A DNA stretch of 64,000 bases from G963676795 sp963677215 (lineage in GTDB: Bacteria; Desulfobacterota; Desulfuromonadia; Desulfuromonadales; Geopsychrobacteraceae): the NCBI GenBank assembly GCA_963677215.1, contig OY781919.1, positions 4,092,001 to 4,156,000 of the forward strand, written 5' to 3'. This document shows, in pieces, positions 43,432 to 51,601 of the stretch (position 1 is its first letter; each line of letters opens with the position of its first letter). The position numbers were made by a program, and so were the translations under genes. The notes under the pieces are model-generated. The model was given only the letters and a program-made list of their open reading frames with translations. It searched no databases and was not told where the DNA came from.

Positions 43432-44802
43432 TTAACGCTTGAAACGGTTGATCAGGGTTGCCAGCAGGGTCGAGTGAGTAACCCGTAGCTCGCCGAGGCG
43501 AAAATTGGTATGCGGGGCGCCGCCAAGGTCAAACAGCTTGGGAACGGCAACACGCTGCGACGAATAGATCCCGGTATGGCCGCTGAAGTAATAGGCGGTA
43601 TAACAGGCAATCGCAAAATAGAGGATATGTGTGGCACCGAACAGCTCCACCCCCATGATCGTACAGGCCAGCGGGGTGTTGGTCGCTGCGGCAAAAACCG
43701 CCAGAAAACCAAGAGCGGCAAACAGATCGACCGGAGCCCCGAGCAACCAGGCCAGCGTGTTCCCCAATGTCGCGCCGACAAAAAAGAGCGGTGTCACCTC
43801 CCCCCCCTTGTAGCCGGCAGCCAGGGTCACCGCGGTCAGCAGCAACTTGAGCAGCCAACTGTACCACTCGGCGCCGCCATCATGGAAGGCACTCAAAATA
43901 CTGACTCCGCCATCCCGCGAAGAATAGACGCCCAGGCCGATGTAATCACCATGACCGATCAGCTTGACGGCACCGATGACGATCAGCCCGCCGACGACAA
44001 CGATCAGGTAGGGGTTCTTCAGGGTAACCTTGAACAGATCCTTGAAGGCATGCGTCAACTCACCAAATAAAAACCCGGCCAGGCCGAAGCCAACCGCCGC
44101 GATCAGAACCTTGACTACGAGCAGCAGATCGACTTTGACCGCATGCTCGAAGAGCGTAATCGTCTCCAGGAAATCAATCCGGTAATGGGTATGATGAATG
44201 CCCCAGGCGCTGCAGACATAGTCAGCCAGCACAGCGGCAAACAGTGCCGGAATGATCGCATCATACTTGAGGCGGCCGATCGCCAGAACCTCCAGAGCGA
44301 AGATCGCCCCGGTCAGTGGAGTGCCGAAAACGGCTCCAAAACCGGCCGCGACCCCGGCAATCAGGATCAGGCGGGTATCCTTTTCATCAAGCCGGAACAA
44401 CCGCGCCAGCCAGTGGGTTGTCGCCCCGCCGATCTGCACCGCCGTTCCCTCGCGCCCGGCGGAACCGCCGAACAGGTGGGTCACTACCGTCGACAGGAGG
44501 ACCAACGGCGCCATGCGCACCGGAATCCCCGCTCCCGGTTCGTGGATCTCGTCCATGATCAGGTTGTTCCCCCCCTCGGAGTTCTTGCCCAGGTTGCGAT
44601 AACAGAAGACGATGACCAGACCGGCAAACGGCAACAGATAGAGCAGCCAAAATTGTTCAATGCGGGTTTTGGTCGCAACCTCAAGCAGCCAGAGAAACAG
44701 AGCATTGAGCGAACCGACAACAGCTGCGACAGGGATGATCAGCAACGCCCAGCGAAGAATCTGGAGAAAAACCCTGGGATTTGATTTTAGCGGGTGAGCC
44801 AT
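43432..44802 (-). CDS. CLC-family transporter, probable fluoride (CLC-F) type
   Basis: A 456-residue CLC protein with about ten hydrophobic helices. The usual chloride-site motif G-S-G-I-P is replaced by G-G-N-N-L-I-M, with Asn at the selectivity Ser position. The second motif is G-R-E-G-T instead of G-R-E-G-P and keeps the gating Glu, and the third is G-G-E-V-T-P. These changes are those of the CLC-F fluoride/proton antiporter branch as I remember it. No crcB riboswitch is seen upstream. The start is set at 44802, where the helical core begins, with only a weak GGAA upstream. Confidence 0.82.
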   Translation of the reverse strand: MAHPLKSNPRVFLQILRWALLIIPVAAVVGSLNALFLWLLEVATKTRIEQFWLLYLLPFAGLVIVFCYRNLGKNSEGGNNLIMDEIHEPGAGIPVRMAPLVLLSTVVTHLFGGSAGREGTAVQIGGATTHWLARLFRLDEKDTRLILIAGVAAGFGAVFGTPLTGAIFALEVLAIGRLKYDAIIPALFAAVLADYVCSAWGIHHTHYRIDFLETITLFEHAVKVDLLLVVKVLIAAVGFGLAGFLFGELTHAFKDLFKVTLKNPYLIVVVGGLIVIGAVKLIGHGDYIGLGVYSSRDGGVSILSAFHDGGAEWYSWLLKLLLTAVTLAAGYKGGEVTPLFFVGATLGNTLAWLLGAPVDLFAALGFLAVFAAATNTPLACTIMGVELFGATHILYFAIACYTAYYFSGHTGIYSSQRVAVPKLFDLGGAPHTNFRLGELRVTHSTLLATLINRFKR

Positions 44803-45105
44803 GAATTCGTTCCGATGATGGGCTGAAGCTGTCAGATAATGGACAGCCAATAAATCAAAACAACAAATATTTAATGATCTTCGGCGATAGTAGCCTCATA
44901 AGAAACAGGGTTCAAGCGCTTTATCCTCTCCCCAGAAGAAGCCTGAGAAACGCGGGCAAAGCGATTAAGGCTCTTACATACGGGCTGCAGCGACATCTGC
45001 TGCTGATATTTTATGGCATACTGTCAACCAATACGCATGGAAATACGTTATTCAACTCAGGATAGATAATCTTCTGCAACCTCACTTTTTACGAATATCG
45101 GTCCG
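44803..45105. other. Divergent intergenic region, no gene supported
   Basis: About 300 bases between the CLC transporter gene (minus) and the sigma-factor gene (plus). It must hold both promoters, but I could not pick a convincing pair of boxes. An open frame at 44874-45065 lacks a ribosome site and is not called. Confidence 0.5.
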
Positions 45106-45624
45106 ATGGAAGCGTTTTTACGGTCAATTGAGCGTCAGGCCTATCGCATGGCGGTACTTGCCTGCAGAAATCAGGACGATGCCCTCGACATTGTCCAGGA
45201 GGCGATGTGCAGTTTTGTCGCAAAATATTCTGCAAAGCCGGCAGACGAGAGAAGAATCCTCTTCTACCGGATTTTGCAGAACAAGATTCGCGACTATTAC
45301 CGCCGCGAAAAAATTCGCAATTACTGGTGCAGCAGGTTCGCTGCACGTGACGAGGATGATGAAGACCCCCTTGAGCAGAGCCCGGATGTAAATGCAGCAA
45401 ATCCGGAACAGAATATCACCAGGCACGAAAGCTTTGCCAGACTCGAAAATGCACTGCAACGGCTGTCGCCTAAGCAGCGACAGGTCTTTTTGTTGAGAGC
45501 CTGGGAAGAGCTGAGTGTCCAAGAGACAGCCCGGATTATGGCCTGCAGCGAGGGGACGGTGAAAACTCATTTTTCCCGTGCAAACGAACAATTGAGAAAC
45601 ATTCTTGGAGATGAATGGCCATGA
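45106..45624 (+). CDS. ECF-type RNA polymerase sigma factor
   Basis: A 172-residue sigma-70 family protein. Region 2 (about residues 1-70) has A-L-D-I-V-Q-E-A-M near 27-35 and R-I-L-Q-N-K-I-R-D-Y-Y-R-R near 55-67. Region 4 (about 110-165) has L-S-P-K-Q-R-Q-V-F-L-L-R, V-Q-E-T-A-R-I-M, and the recognition helix S-E-G-T-V-K-T-H-F-S-R-A. It is the first gene of a four-gene operon with a membrane partner, and its end overlaps the next start. The partner is probably its anti-sigma-like regulator. The ribosome site is weak. Target promoters are unknown. Confidence 0.93.
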   Translation: MEAFLRSIERQAYRMAVLACRNQDDALDIVQEAMCSFVAKYSAKPADERRILFYRILQNKIRDYYRREKIRNYWCSRFAARDEDDEDPLEQSPDVNAANPEQNITRHESFARLENALQRLSPKQRQVFLLRAWEELSVQETARIMACSEGTVKTHFSRANEQLRNILGDEWP

Positions 45625-46082
45625 ACGAGAATGAAAACCGCTTGATCAGCGATATTCGCGAAACCCTGAATCGATCCGTCGAAAACCTGGATCAGGAGCT
45701 AACCAGAAAACTCAATCAGATCAGACAATGCGCTATCGACACTCCGCAAAGAAAGAAAAAACGGCTTCCCTTCTGGTCGCCGGCAATCCCGGTAGCTATC
45801 GTTTTACTGATCGTCGTCATCAGTCAGCCGACTCCCAAGGAGTCCCTCCCTGCGGATCCGGCGCTGCTGGAGCTGCCTACAGAACAGAACTCTCTCGAAT
45901 TTTTTGAATATGACATGGAGTTTTATCTGTGGCTTTCAGAGGAGATAGAAAATGAAAACAATTCCTCCACTGACACTTTTGCTGATCGTGTTGGCAACAA
46001 CGCTGCCCTGGCCGGCGATTGCCGCGGAAAAGCAGCCCGCCGACCCGGAACTGATTGCATTTCTGGGAGAATTCAAGGATGA
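45615..46082 (+). CDS. DUF3619-like single-span membrane protein, probable anti-sigma partner
   Basis: A 155-residue frame. About 50 cytoplasmic residues (helical, N-x-x-V-E-N-L-D-Q-E-L-T-R-K-L-N) precede one membrane span (about 52-72). A short periplasmic part follows with the F-F-E-Y-D-M-E-F-Y-L-W-L motif that marks DUF3619-like proteins beside sigma factors. The last 43 residues overlap the next gene out of frame by 131 bases and look like translated noise, so the ancestral stop probably lay near 45955. ATG 45621 (ATGA with the sigma stop) is an alternative start. The anti-sigma role is inferred from position. Confidence 0.75.
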   Translation: MAMNENENRLISDIRETLNRSVENLDQELTRKLNQIRQCAIDTPQRKKKRLPFWSPAIPVAIVLLIVVISQPTPKESLPADPALLELPTEQNSLEFFEYDMEFYLWLSEEIENENNSSTDTFADRVGNNAALAGDCRGKAARRPGTDCISGRIQG

Positions 46083-46179
46083 GCAGAGTGGCGACATCAA
46101 CCCGCTGGTGTTTCTCAACATCAGCCAGGAAACGCTGGAGAGTCTCCAGGAATCAGGGGGCGACGATGAAAAAGAATAA
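45952..46179 (+). CDS. Small exported protein, unknown, in sigma-factor operon
   Basis: A 75-residue protein with a clear Sec signal peptide (about 1-24, ending P-A-I-A-A-E). The mature 50 residues are acidic, with P-E-L-I-A-F-L-G-E-F near residue 33 and a Leu/Glu-rich end. GAGG-type sequence lies about 10 bases before ATG 45952, inside the preceding frame. It sits between the DUF3619-like and DUF3106 genes, and its 3' end overlaps the latter by 14 bases. No function is known to me; it may be sensed by or protect the periplasmic part of the membrane partner. Confidence 0.72.
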   Translation: MKTIPPLTLLLIVLATTLPWPAIAAEKQPADPELIAFLGEFKDEQSGDINPLVFLNISQETLESLQESGGDDEKE

Positions 46180-46744
46180 TGAAACAAGTTACGGAATCCG
46201 GCTGCTTGGTTGCGGACTGATTATTTTTCTGCTGGCGACTGTGCCTGCTGTTGCTGCTGACTTTGCAGAACTCAGCAGGCAACAGCAACAGGTCCTCTCT
46301 TCCTTTAAAAACAGTTGGGATCAGCTCTCTGAACAGAAGCAGGAACAGCTGCGCAGAGGAGCCGACAGCTGGCTCGGCATGACACAGCAGCAACGCATAC
46401 AGGCCACCGAGCAGTTTAGACAGTGGCAGCGGCTGACAGCGAAACAGAAACAACAGATCAGGAAGCGTTATAAACAATTTCAGCAACTTTCGCCGCAGAA
46501 AAAACAACTGCTATTAAGAACCAACCAGGCGTTCCGAAATATGTCTCAGGAGCAACAGAACCAGCTGAGGTCACAATGGTCGACAATGAGCCAGGAAGAA
46601 AAAAACCACTATAGCAATGGGCTGAGCTCCTCGTCAGAATCGGGTTATGGCGGTTCCGGAAACTCTTCAGACTCCGGGTCCGGTGGCAGTGGCTCAGGTG
46701 AAGGCGGTTCAGGAGGAGGCGGTGGCGGTGGCGGTGGTCGCTGA
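46166..46744 (+). CDS. DUF3106 exported protein with Gly-rich tail
   Basis: A 192-residue protein with a signal peptide (about 1-32, ending V-A-A-D). The DUF3106 region follows: repeated helices of the form L-S-x-x-Q-Q-Q-V-L, W-D-Q-L-S-E-Q-K-Q-E-Q-L and R-L-T-A-K-Q-K-Q-Q-I-R-K-R-Y-K, extremely rich in Gln. The last about 45 residues are Ser/Gly only, ending in a run of Gly and Arg. The helical repeat resembles CpxP/Spy-like periplasmic stress proteins in general shape. The start at 46166 has AGGGGG upstream and begins the signal peptide. It is the last gene of the operon, followed by two hairpins. Confidence 0.85.
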   Translation: MKKNNETSYGIRLLGCGLIIFLLATVPAVAADFAELSRQQQQVLSSFKNSWDQLSEQKQEQLRRGADSWLGMTQQQRIQATEQFRQWQRLTAKQKQQIRKRYKQFQQLSPQKKQLLLRTNQAFRNMSQEQQNQLRSQWSTMSQEEKNHYSNGLSSSSESGYGGSGNSSDSGSGGSGSGEGGSGGGGGGGGGR

Positions 46745-46792
46745 AAACGAGCGGCACGCCTCATTGCTTCGCTATCTGTAAAATTCATCATA

Positions 46793-46825
46793 AGCAAGAC
46801 CCTGCTGAACCAGCAGGGTCTTGCT
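46793..46825 (+). terminator. Strong hairpin after the sigma-factor operon
   Basis: A perfect 15-bp stem (46793-46807 with 46811-46825) with an AAC loop, about 48 bases after the DUF3106 stop. It lacks a T tract, so it may block exonucleases more than stop transcription. Confidence 0.6.
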
Positions 46826-46876
46826 GTCAGGTTCATCAATACCACATCAGGTCGTTGTACAATCGACAGGACCGTT

Positions 46877-46921
46877 GCCGGTTCCGTCCTCCGGGCCGTG
46901 GTCGTTACCGGCGTTTTTTTT
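46877..46921 (+). terminator. Second terminator candidate of the sigma-factor operon
   Basis: GCCGGT (46877-46882) pairs with ACCGGC (46907-46912) across a long loop that contains further GC pairs, and T8 follows at 46914-46921. Confidence 0.5.
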
Positions 46922-46965
46922 GAACCGCAGTGATAAAGGCTGGCAACTGTCGGCAGCAAATATAC

Positions 46966-47005
46966 ATCCGCAAAGCAATCTCGTCAGCAAGATCGCTTTG
47001 CGGAT
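46966..47005 (-). terminator. Terminator of the alanine dehydrogenase gene
   Basis: ATCCGCAAAGC (46966-46976) pairs perfectly with GCTTTGCGGAT (46995-47005), 14 bases past the ald stop on the minus strand, followed by a weakly T-rich stretch. Confidence 0.6.
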
Positions 47006-47018
47006 AAAGGACAGGAAA

Positions 47019-48134
47019 TCAGGCGAGCAGACTATCGACTGGAATCAGCTCCAAGCCAAAAGCCTCGGCAACCCCAGGGAAACAGACTTGGCCGTTGACA
47101 ACATTGAGCCCTTCCCTAAGAGCGCTATCGGCCTGCGCGGCCTGTTGCCAGCCCAGATTGGCCAGCTTGATGGCATAGGGCAGGGTCGCATTGGTCAACG
47201 CCAGGGTAGAGGTCAGCGGAAAGGCACCGGGCATATTGGCGACACAGTAATGAACCACCCCGTCGACCATGTAGATAGGATCACGGTGGCTCGTCGCTCT
47301 TGAGGTTTCAAAACAGCCGCCCTGATCTATGGCGACATCGACCAGCACTGCGCCCTCCTTCATGGACTGCAGCATCTCACGCTTGATCAGCTTGGGGGCC
47401 TTCGCACCATGGAGCAGCACGGCACCGATGACCACATCGGCCTCCTTGACCAGGTCGCGCAGGACAGCTGGAGACGACATCAGCGGAAAACAGTTCTTCG
47501 GCATGATCTCATCGAGATAGCGCAAACGATCAAGGTTGGTGTCGAGCAGATAGACCTTGGCGCCCAGACCACAGGCGATCTGCGCAGCGTTGGTGCCGAC
47601 AATACCGCCGCCGATCACTACGACCGTTGCCGGGGCGACTCCGGTGACACCCCCCATTAATATTCCGCGACCGCCCTGCGAACGTTCCAGGTACTTGGCC
47701 CCGACCTGAGCCGCCATGCGGCCGGCGACCTCGCTCATCGGAATCAGCAACGGCAATGAACCGTCCGGCCGGGTCACCGTTTCATAGGCGATACAGACCG
47801 CTTTGCGTTCGATCATCGCCCTGGTCAATTCTTCGTCAGCAGCGAAGTGGAAATAGGTGAAAACCAGCTGTCCTTCGCGAATCATGGAATACTCGGAAGG
47901 CTGAGGTTCCTTGACATGCATGACCATATCACAACCGGCATAGATCTCGGCGGCTTCGTTCTTGATGAGGGCACCCGCTTCTTCATAGGCCTCATCTGCA
48001 AAACCACTGGCTTCACCGGCACTTGCTTCCACCCAGATCTGATGCCCGTTTGTTTTCAATACCTCGACCCCGGCCGGCGTCATACACACCCGGTTTTCGT
48101 TGTCTTTGATTTCCTTGAGGATTCCGACCAACAT
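47019..48134 (-). CDS. ald: Alanine dehydrogenase
   Basis: A 371-residue NAD-dependent enzyme that interconverts alanine with pyruvate and ammonia. Catalytic-type motifs are visible: L-K-E-I-K-D-N-E-N-R-V near residues 6-16 (substrate Arg), H-V-K-E-P near 73 (active Lys), the NAD site G-G-G-I-V-G-T-N near 174, and Y-C-V-A-N-M-P-G-A near 297 (Asn-Met-Pro-Gly loop). Length is normal. It is divergent from an Lrp-type regulator, which probably controls it through the inverted repeats in between. Cytoplasmic, linking amino acid oxidation to pyruvate metabolism. Confidence 0.97.
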   Translation of the reverse strand: MLVGILKEIKDNENRVCMTPAGVEVLKTNGHQIWVEASAGEASGFADEAYEEAGALIKNEAAEIYAGCDMVMHVKEPQPSEYSMIREGQLVFTYFHFAADEELTRAMIERKAVCIAYETVTRPDGSLPLLIPMSEVAGRMAAQVGAKYLERSQGGRGILMGGVTGVAPATVVVIGGGIVGTNAAQIACGLGAKVYLLDTNLDRLRYLDEIMPKNCFPLMSSPAVLRDLVKEADVVIGAVLLHGAKAPKLIKREMLQSMKEGAVLVDVAIDQGGCFETSRATSHRDPIYMVDGVVHYCVANMPGAFPLTSTLALTNATLPYAIKLANLGWQQAAQADSALREGLNVVNGQVCFPGVAEAFGLELIPVDSLLA

Positions 48135-48197
48135 AGCTACTCCTTGATATGTGAAAATGTAATTTGCCTGTTTCTTGAATTTTAGCAGCTCTATTCA

Positions 48198-48234
48198 TGA
48201 ATATTCCTGCAAAGAAAATATTCCGGGATATTCA
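48198..48234. promoter_or_regulatory. Candidate Lrp-type operator between ald and its regulator
   Basis: TGAATATTCC (48198-48207) and GGGATATTCA (48225-48234) form an imperfect inverted repeat, and a third AATATTCC lies between them. An overlapping palindrome ATTCATGAAT covers 48193-48202. The position between divergent genes fits an Lrp/AsnC site; binding is inferred. Confidence 0.45.
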
Positions 48235-48265
48235 TTTTTGAAGAATCCTTTGCTATTTTATAAAA

Positions 48266-48745
48266 ATGCAAACGAAACCGCGAAAATACTCCCTGGATGA
48301 GATTGATCACCGCATCCTGACTGCACTTCAGAAAGATGGTCGTCTCTCCTATGTTCAACTGGCGGAAAAAGTCGGACTGTCGGAATCCGCCTGTCTACGC
48401 CGGGTTAAACTGCTGGAACAGAGCGGCATCATCGACCGCTACGTCATGCTTCTCAACCAGGCGGCAGCGGGAAAGCCGGGGACGGTCTTTGTCAGGGTCA
48501 CGCTGGAAGGACAGCAGCACGACAAGCTGCAGCAGTTTGAAGAGGAGATCGGCCGGGTCAAGGAAGTAATGGAGTGTTATCTGATGTCGGGAGACAGCGA
48601 CTACCTGCTGCGCATCATCATTGATGACAATGACGACTACCTGCGTATCCACAACCGCCTGACCGCCATCACCGGAGTCCTGCGCGTCCAATCCTCCTTT
48701 GCCCTGAAGACGGTCATCCGCAAAACCGAAATCGCCCTGCCCTGA
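48266..48745 (+). CDS. Lrp/AsnC family transcriptional regulator
   Basis: A 159-residue regulator. The N-terminal winged helix-turn-helix reads L-D-E-I-D-H-R-I-L-T-A-L-Q-K-D-G-R-L-S then L-A-E-K-V-G-L-S-E-S-A-C-L-R-R-V. The C-terminal ligand domain (about 75-150) has E-C-Y-L-M-S-G-D-S-D-Y-L-L-R, the typical effector-binding turn. It is encoded head to head with ald, the classic arrangement of AldR/AdeR-type activators that respond to alanine. The effector is inferred from the neighbour. Confidence 0.94.
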   Translation: MQTKPRKYSLDEIDHRILTALQKDGRLSYVQLAEKVGLSESACLRRVKLLEQSGIIDRYVMLLNQAAAGKPGTVFVRVTLEGQQHDKLQQFEEEIGRVKEVMECYLMSGDSDYLLRIIIDDNDDYLRIHNRLTAITGVLRVQSSFALKTVIRKTEIALP

Positions 48746-48798
48746 TATCGAACCGGCCGACTCCAGAGTTTCAGCCAGCACCTTTCTGACAAAGAGAT

Positions 48799-51489
48799 CT
48801 AGGGGGCAGATGTTTCTTCGTCCAGGATCTGACGAACCTTGCGGGCAAGATCTTTGAGATCGAGCGGTTTCAGCAACAGGGCCCGGATACCGATCTCCTG
48901 TACCTTGGTTTCGTTCAATGTGGTACTGTAGCCGGTGCAGATGATGATCGGGATCTCCTTACGGATCTTCAAGGCGGCCTTGGCCAGCCGGTCTCCGGTC
49001 AGCTCCGGCATCGTCTGATCACTGACAATCAGATCGAAGTCGCCCGGCTTTTCACTGAAGAGCCGCAGCCCTTCTTTGGCCGATGTCACTGCGGTGACCC
49101 GGTAATCAAGGACTTCCAGCAGCTCCTTCCCCAGGTGAGCCAGCATCGATTCGTCATCAACCCAAAGGATATGCTCGTTCCGGGTTGATCGTGGATAGTT
49201 TGTGTCCTCGCTGCTCCCATGTTCCGGCCGTTCTTCACTCAATGGGACCCAGATGGTAAACCTGGTCCCGACTCCCTGGGTGCTTTCGACCTCTATACGA
49301 CCTTGCAGGCTTTGGATAATACCATGCACAACGGCCAGTCCAAGCCCGGTGCCCTTGCCCTGCTGCTTGGTCGTAAAAAACGGATCATAGATTTTATCGA
49401 GAACCTCTGCCGGGATTCCCTTGCCGCTATCGGCGACTTCCAACCTGGCATAAGCACCGGGAGGCAGTTCCCTTCGGCGCTCGTCCTCAGAGAGCAAAGT
49501 CACGGCTTTGAGGCTGACTTGAACAGTACCATTATCCTCGTTTACAGCCTGGCAGGCGTTGGTCGCAAGATTCATCACTACCTGATGCAACTGAGTCTCA
49601 TCAGCGAGAACCCAGCCACTGTTGGAGTCGATATCAAGCGTGATCGTCGTGCTGCTGGGTGCGGTTTTGCGAACCAGACTCAGGGCCTCCTCGACAACCC
49701 TGTGGATTTCAATCAAAACCTTCTTTTCACTGTCTTTCCGGCTGAAGGCGAGGATCTGGTTGACCAGCTCCCTCCCTCGGGATGCTGCGGCCATGATATG
49801 GTCGCAGTTGTGACGAACCTTGTCCGGATCATCAAGCTGCATCAGGTTCAGTTCATTGAAGCCAAGGATTCCTGACAAAATATTATTGAAATCATGCGCT
49901 ATGCCACCCGCCAGCGTTCCTACCGCTTCAAGCTTTTGAGCCTGACGCAGCTGACCCGCGAGCTTCTCCCGTTCAGCCTCGGCCTCTTTTCTCTTCGTGA
50001 TATCTCGTCCTTCGGCAATGAGATAGACGACCTTCCTGCTGTCATCCAGTACGGGAGACAGGATGATGTCGAAAATATGAACCTCCTGTGACTGAGAAAG
50101 CGCCCTCCCCTCAATCTGGAGTGTCTCTCCACGAGCCACCCGAGCTATCGACTCATTGACCAGCCTGCCCATAACGTCCGGCTCAATCCACAAGGACTCA
50201 TTCCAGAACGGCAGACCGATGACCTGATCTTTGCTCATATTGAAAAAATCGAGGGCAGTCTTATTGGTGTCGATGAGCTGCCCTTCCGGACTGAGCAAGC
50301 TGACAAAGGAGGCGCTCTGATTGAAAATGGTTTTCATCTTGAGCTCGTTTTCCCGCAGACGCGTTTCTGCATTATGACGCAGACGGATATTCAGCAGCAG
50401 AACAGCTATCGTCGCCAACAGCAGGACAATAAAGACCACCAGGACATGAATCTCCTGCTGGTAGGTCTGATACAGGGAAAAAGGCCGGTTGATGATTTCA
50501 CTCCCTGGTGGCAGAAGGCTTTCCCGAATACCGAACCTTTTCAGCTCTGGGAAATTGAAGACATATTCCGTTGTTCCGCTGCGCACGACAGGCAGCTGAT
50601 CAGGATCGGTTCCCGCCAGAATTTTTTGCCCCAGCACGGCCATATTGGCTCCCTGCTGATAAGCACTGGCGACCTTTCCTCCGATGACCCCCTTGTGGAT
50701 GCCGAAGCGATAGAGTGTATAGATCGGAACATTGGCATTTTCAGAGAGTTTTTCACTCATAAGCTGGTAATCAGAAATATGCCTGTTGTCGCTGTCCGAA
50801 TAAAATGCTCCGAGCAGAACGATGCTGCCCGGCTTCAATTCCCGAATCTGTTCATTCAACTCTTCCACACTGAGATTGTCATTGTAATGGAAGCCTAAAT
50901 CGGTCTGGTACCTGGTGAGTTGCCGACGAATTTCATGCTCAACCGCCCTGCCGCTGCTGAGATAATCGTTGACGACAAAAACCTCCTTGGTCTCCGGATG
51001 CAGTTTCGTGGCGATATCCAGAGTCGCTGCCGTGTCGAATATTTCCTCGACACCGGTAAAGCCATCCAGCTGCTCGGCTGCAGTGACATCCAGATTATTC
51101 ACGCTGCAGAAGGTGACCGGAATACCGGGAAACAGCTGATCCCGATAGTCACGGATAAAATCATAGGCGTTGTTATCCGTAACCATGATCAGATCAAAAG
51201 TCAGATCCTGATATTTGATTTTAAAAAATGAGGCCAGGCCATCAAGGTAGGTTGAATTGTAGAAATATTTCGTATCCAGATTTTCAATATAGAGAACAAT
51301 ATTGTTCTGATCCGGCAGAAGAACATCATAGGTCGCCTGCAGCATATCCTTCGACCAGTCCATGGTCTGGTGGTAAGAATTGAGATAGAGAATCCGGCGG
51401 GCCGGATTTGTTTCGGCGGCGCAGGCCAGCGTCAGGGGCCCCCAGAGGAGAGTAATCAGACACAGCAATCTGAGACAAAGACGGATCAT
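48799..51489 (-). CDS. Hybrid sensor histidine kinase with periplasmic substrate-binding-like sensor
   Basis: An 896-residue membrane kinase. Signal peptide or first span is about residues 1-24; residues about 30-330 form a periplasmic ABC substrate-binding-like sensor; one span follows (about 347-368). A PAS domain (about 385-500) is followed by HisKA with G-G-I-A-H-D-F-N-N near 530, then an ATPase (N-A-C-Q-A near 640, G-K-G-I-P and T-G-L-G-L-A-V near 685-715). The C-terminal receiver has phospho-acceptor Asp in I-V-S-D-Q-T-M-P-E near 823 and Lys in L-K-P-L. The start at 51489 marks the signal region. The partner regulator is not adjacent. Confidence 0.93.
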   Translation of the reverse strand: MIRLCLRLLCLITLLWGPLTLACAAETNPARRILYLNSYHQTMDWSKDMLQATYDVLLPDQNNIVLYIENLDTKYFYNSTYLDGLASFFKIKYQDLTFDLIMVTDNNAYDFIRDYRDQLFPGIPVTFCSVNNLDVTAAEQLDGFTGVEEIFDTAATLDIATKLHPETKEVFVVNDYLSSGRAVEHEIRRQLTRYQTDLGFHYNDNLSVEELNEQIRELKPGSIVLLGAFYSDSDNRHISDYQLMSEKLSENANVPIYTLYRFGIHKGVIGGKVASAYQQGANMAVLGQKILAGTDPDQLPVVRSGTTEYVFNFPELKRFGIRESLLPPGSEIINRPFSLYQTYQQEIHVLVVFIVLLLATIAVLLLNIRLRHNAETRLRENELKMKTIFNQSASFVSLLSPEGQLIDTNKTALDFFNMSKDQVIGLPFWNESLWIEPDVMGRLVNESIARVARGETLQIEGRALSQSQEVHIFDIILSPVLDDSRKVVYLIAEGRDITKRKEAEAEREKLAGQLRQAQKLEAVGTLAGGIAHDFNNILSGILGFNELNLMQLDDPDKVRHNCDHIMAAASRGRELVNQILAFSRKDSEKKVLIEIHRVVEEALSLVRKTAPSSTTITLDIDSNSGWVLADETQLHQVVMNLATNACQAVNEDNGTVQVSLKAVTLLSEDERRRELPPGAYARLEVADSGKGIPAEVLDKIYDPFFTTKQQGKGTGLGLAVVHGIIQSLQGRIEVESTQGVGTRFTIWVPLSEERPEHGSSEDTNYPRSTRNEHILWVDDESMLAHLGKELLEVLDYRVTAVTSAKEGLRLFSEKPGDFDLIVSDQTMPELTGDRLAKAALKIRKEIPIIICTGYSTTLNETKVQEIGIRALLLKPLDLKDLARKVRQILDEETSAP

Positions 51490-51601
51490 GAGCGGCCTAT
51501 AAAAAACAAACTTAACGACAAGAAGCAAAGGCAGAGTATAGCATAATCAATACTATATTATAGTTTATCAATTTTATCTGTTCCCCCACTTAATGGCCAT
51601 G

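Noticed and set aside
44874..45065. 63-codon open frame between the CLC gene and the sigma-factor gene.
   Set aside because: No ribosome site, no family pattern, and it lies where promoters must be.
44803..45105. Fluoride (crcB) riboswitch upstream of the CLC-type gene; GGCGATAGTAGCC near 44884 looks a little like its start.
   Set aside because: The resemblance is on the plus strand, opposite to the CLC gene, and the required downstream pairing partner with GATG is absent. On the minus strand nothing fits.
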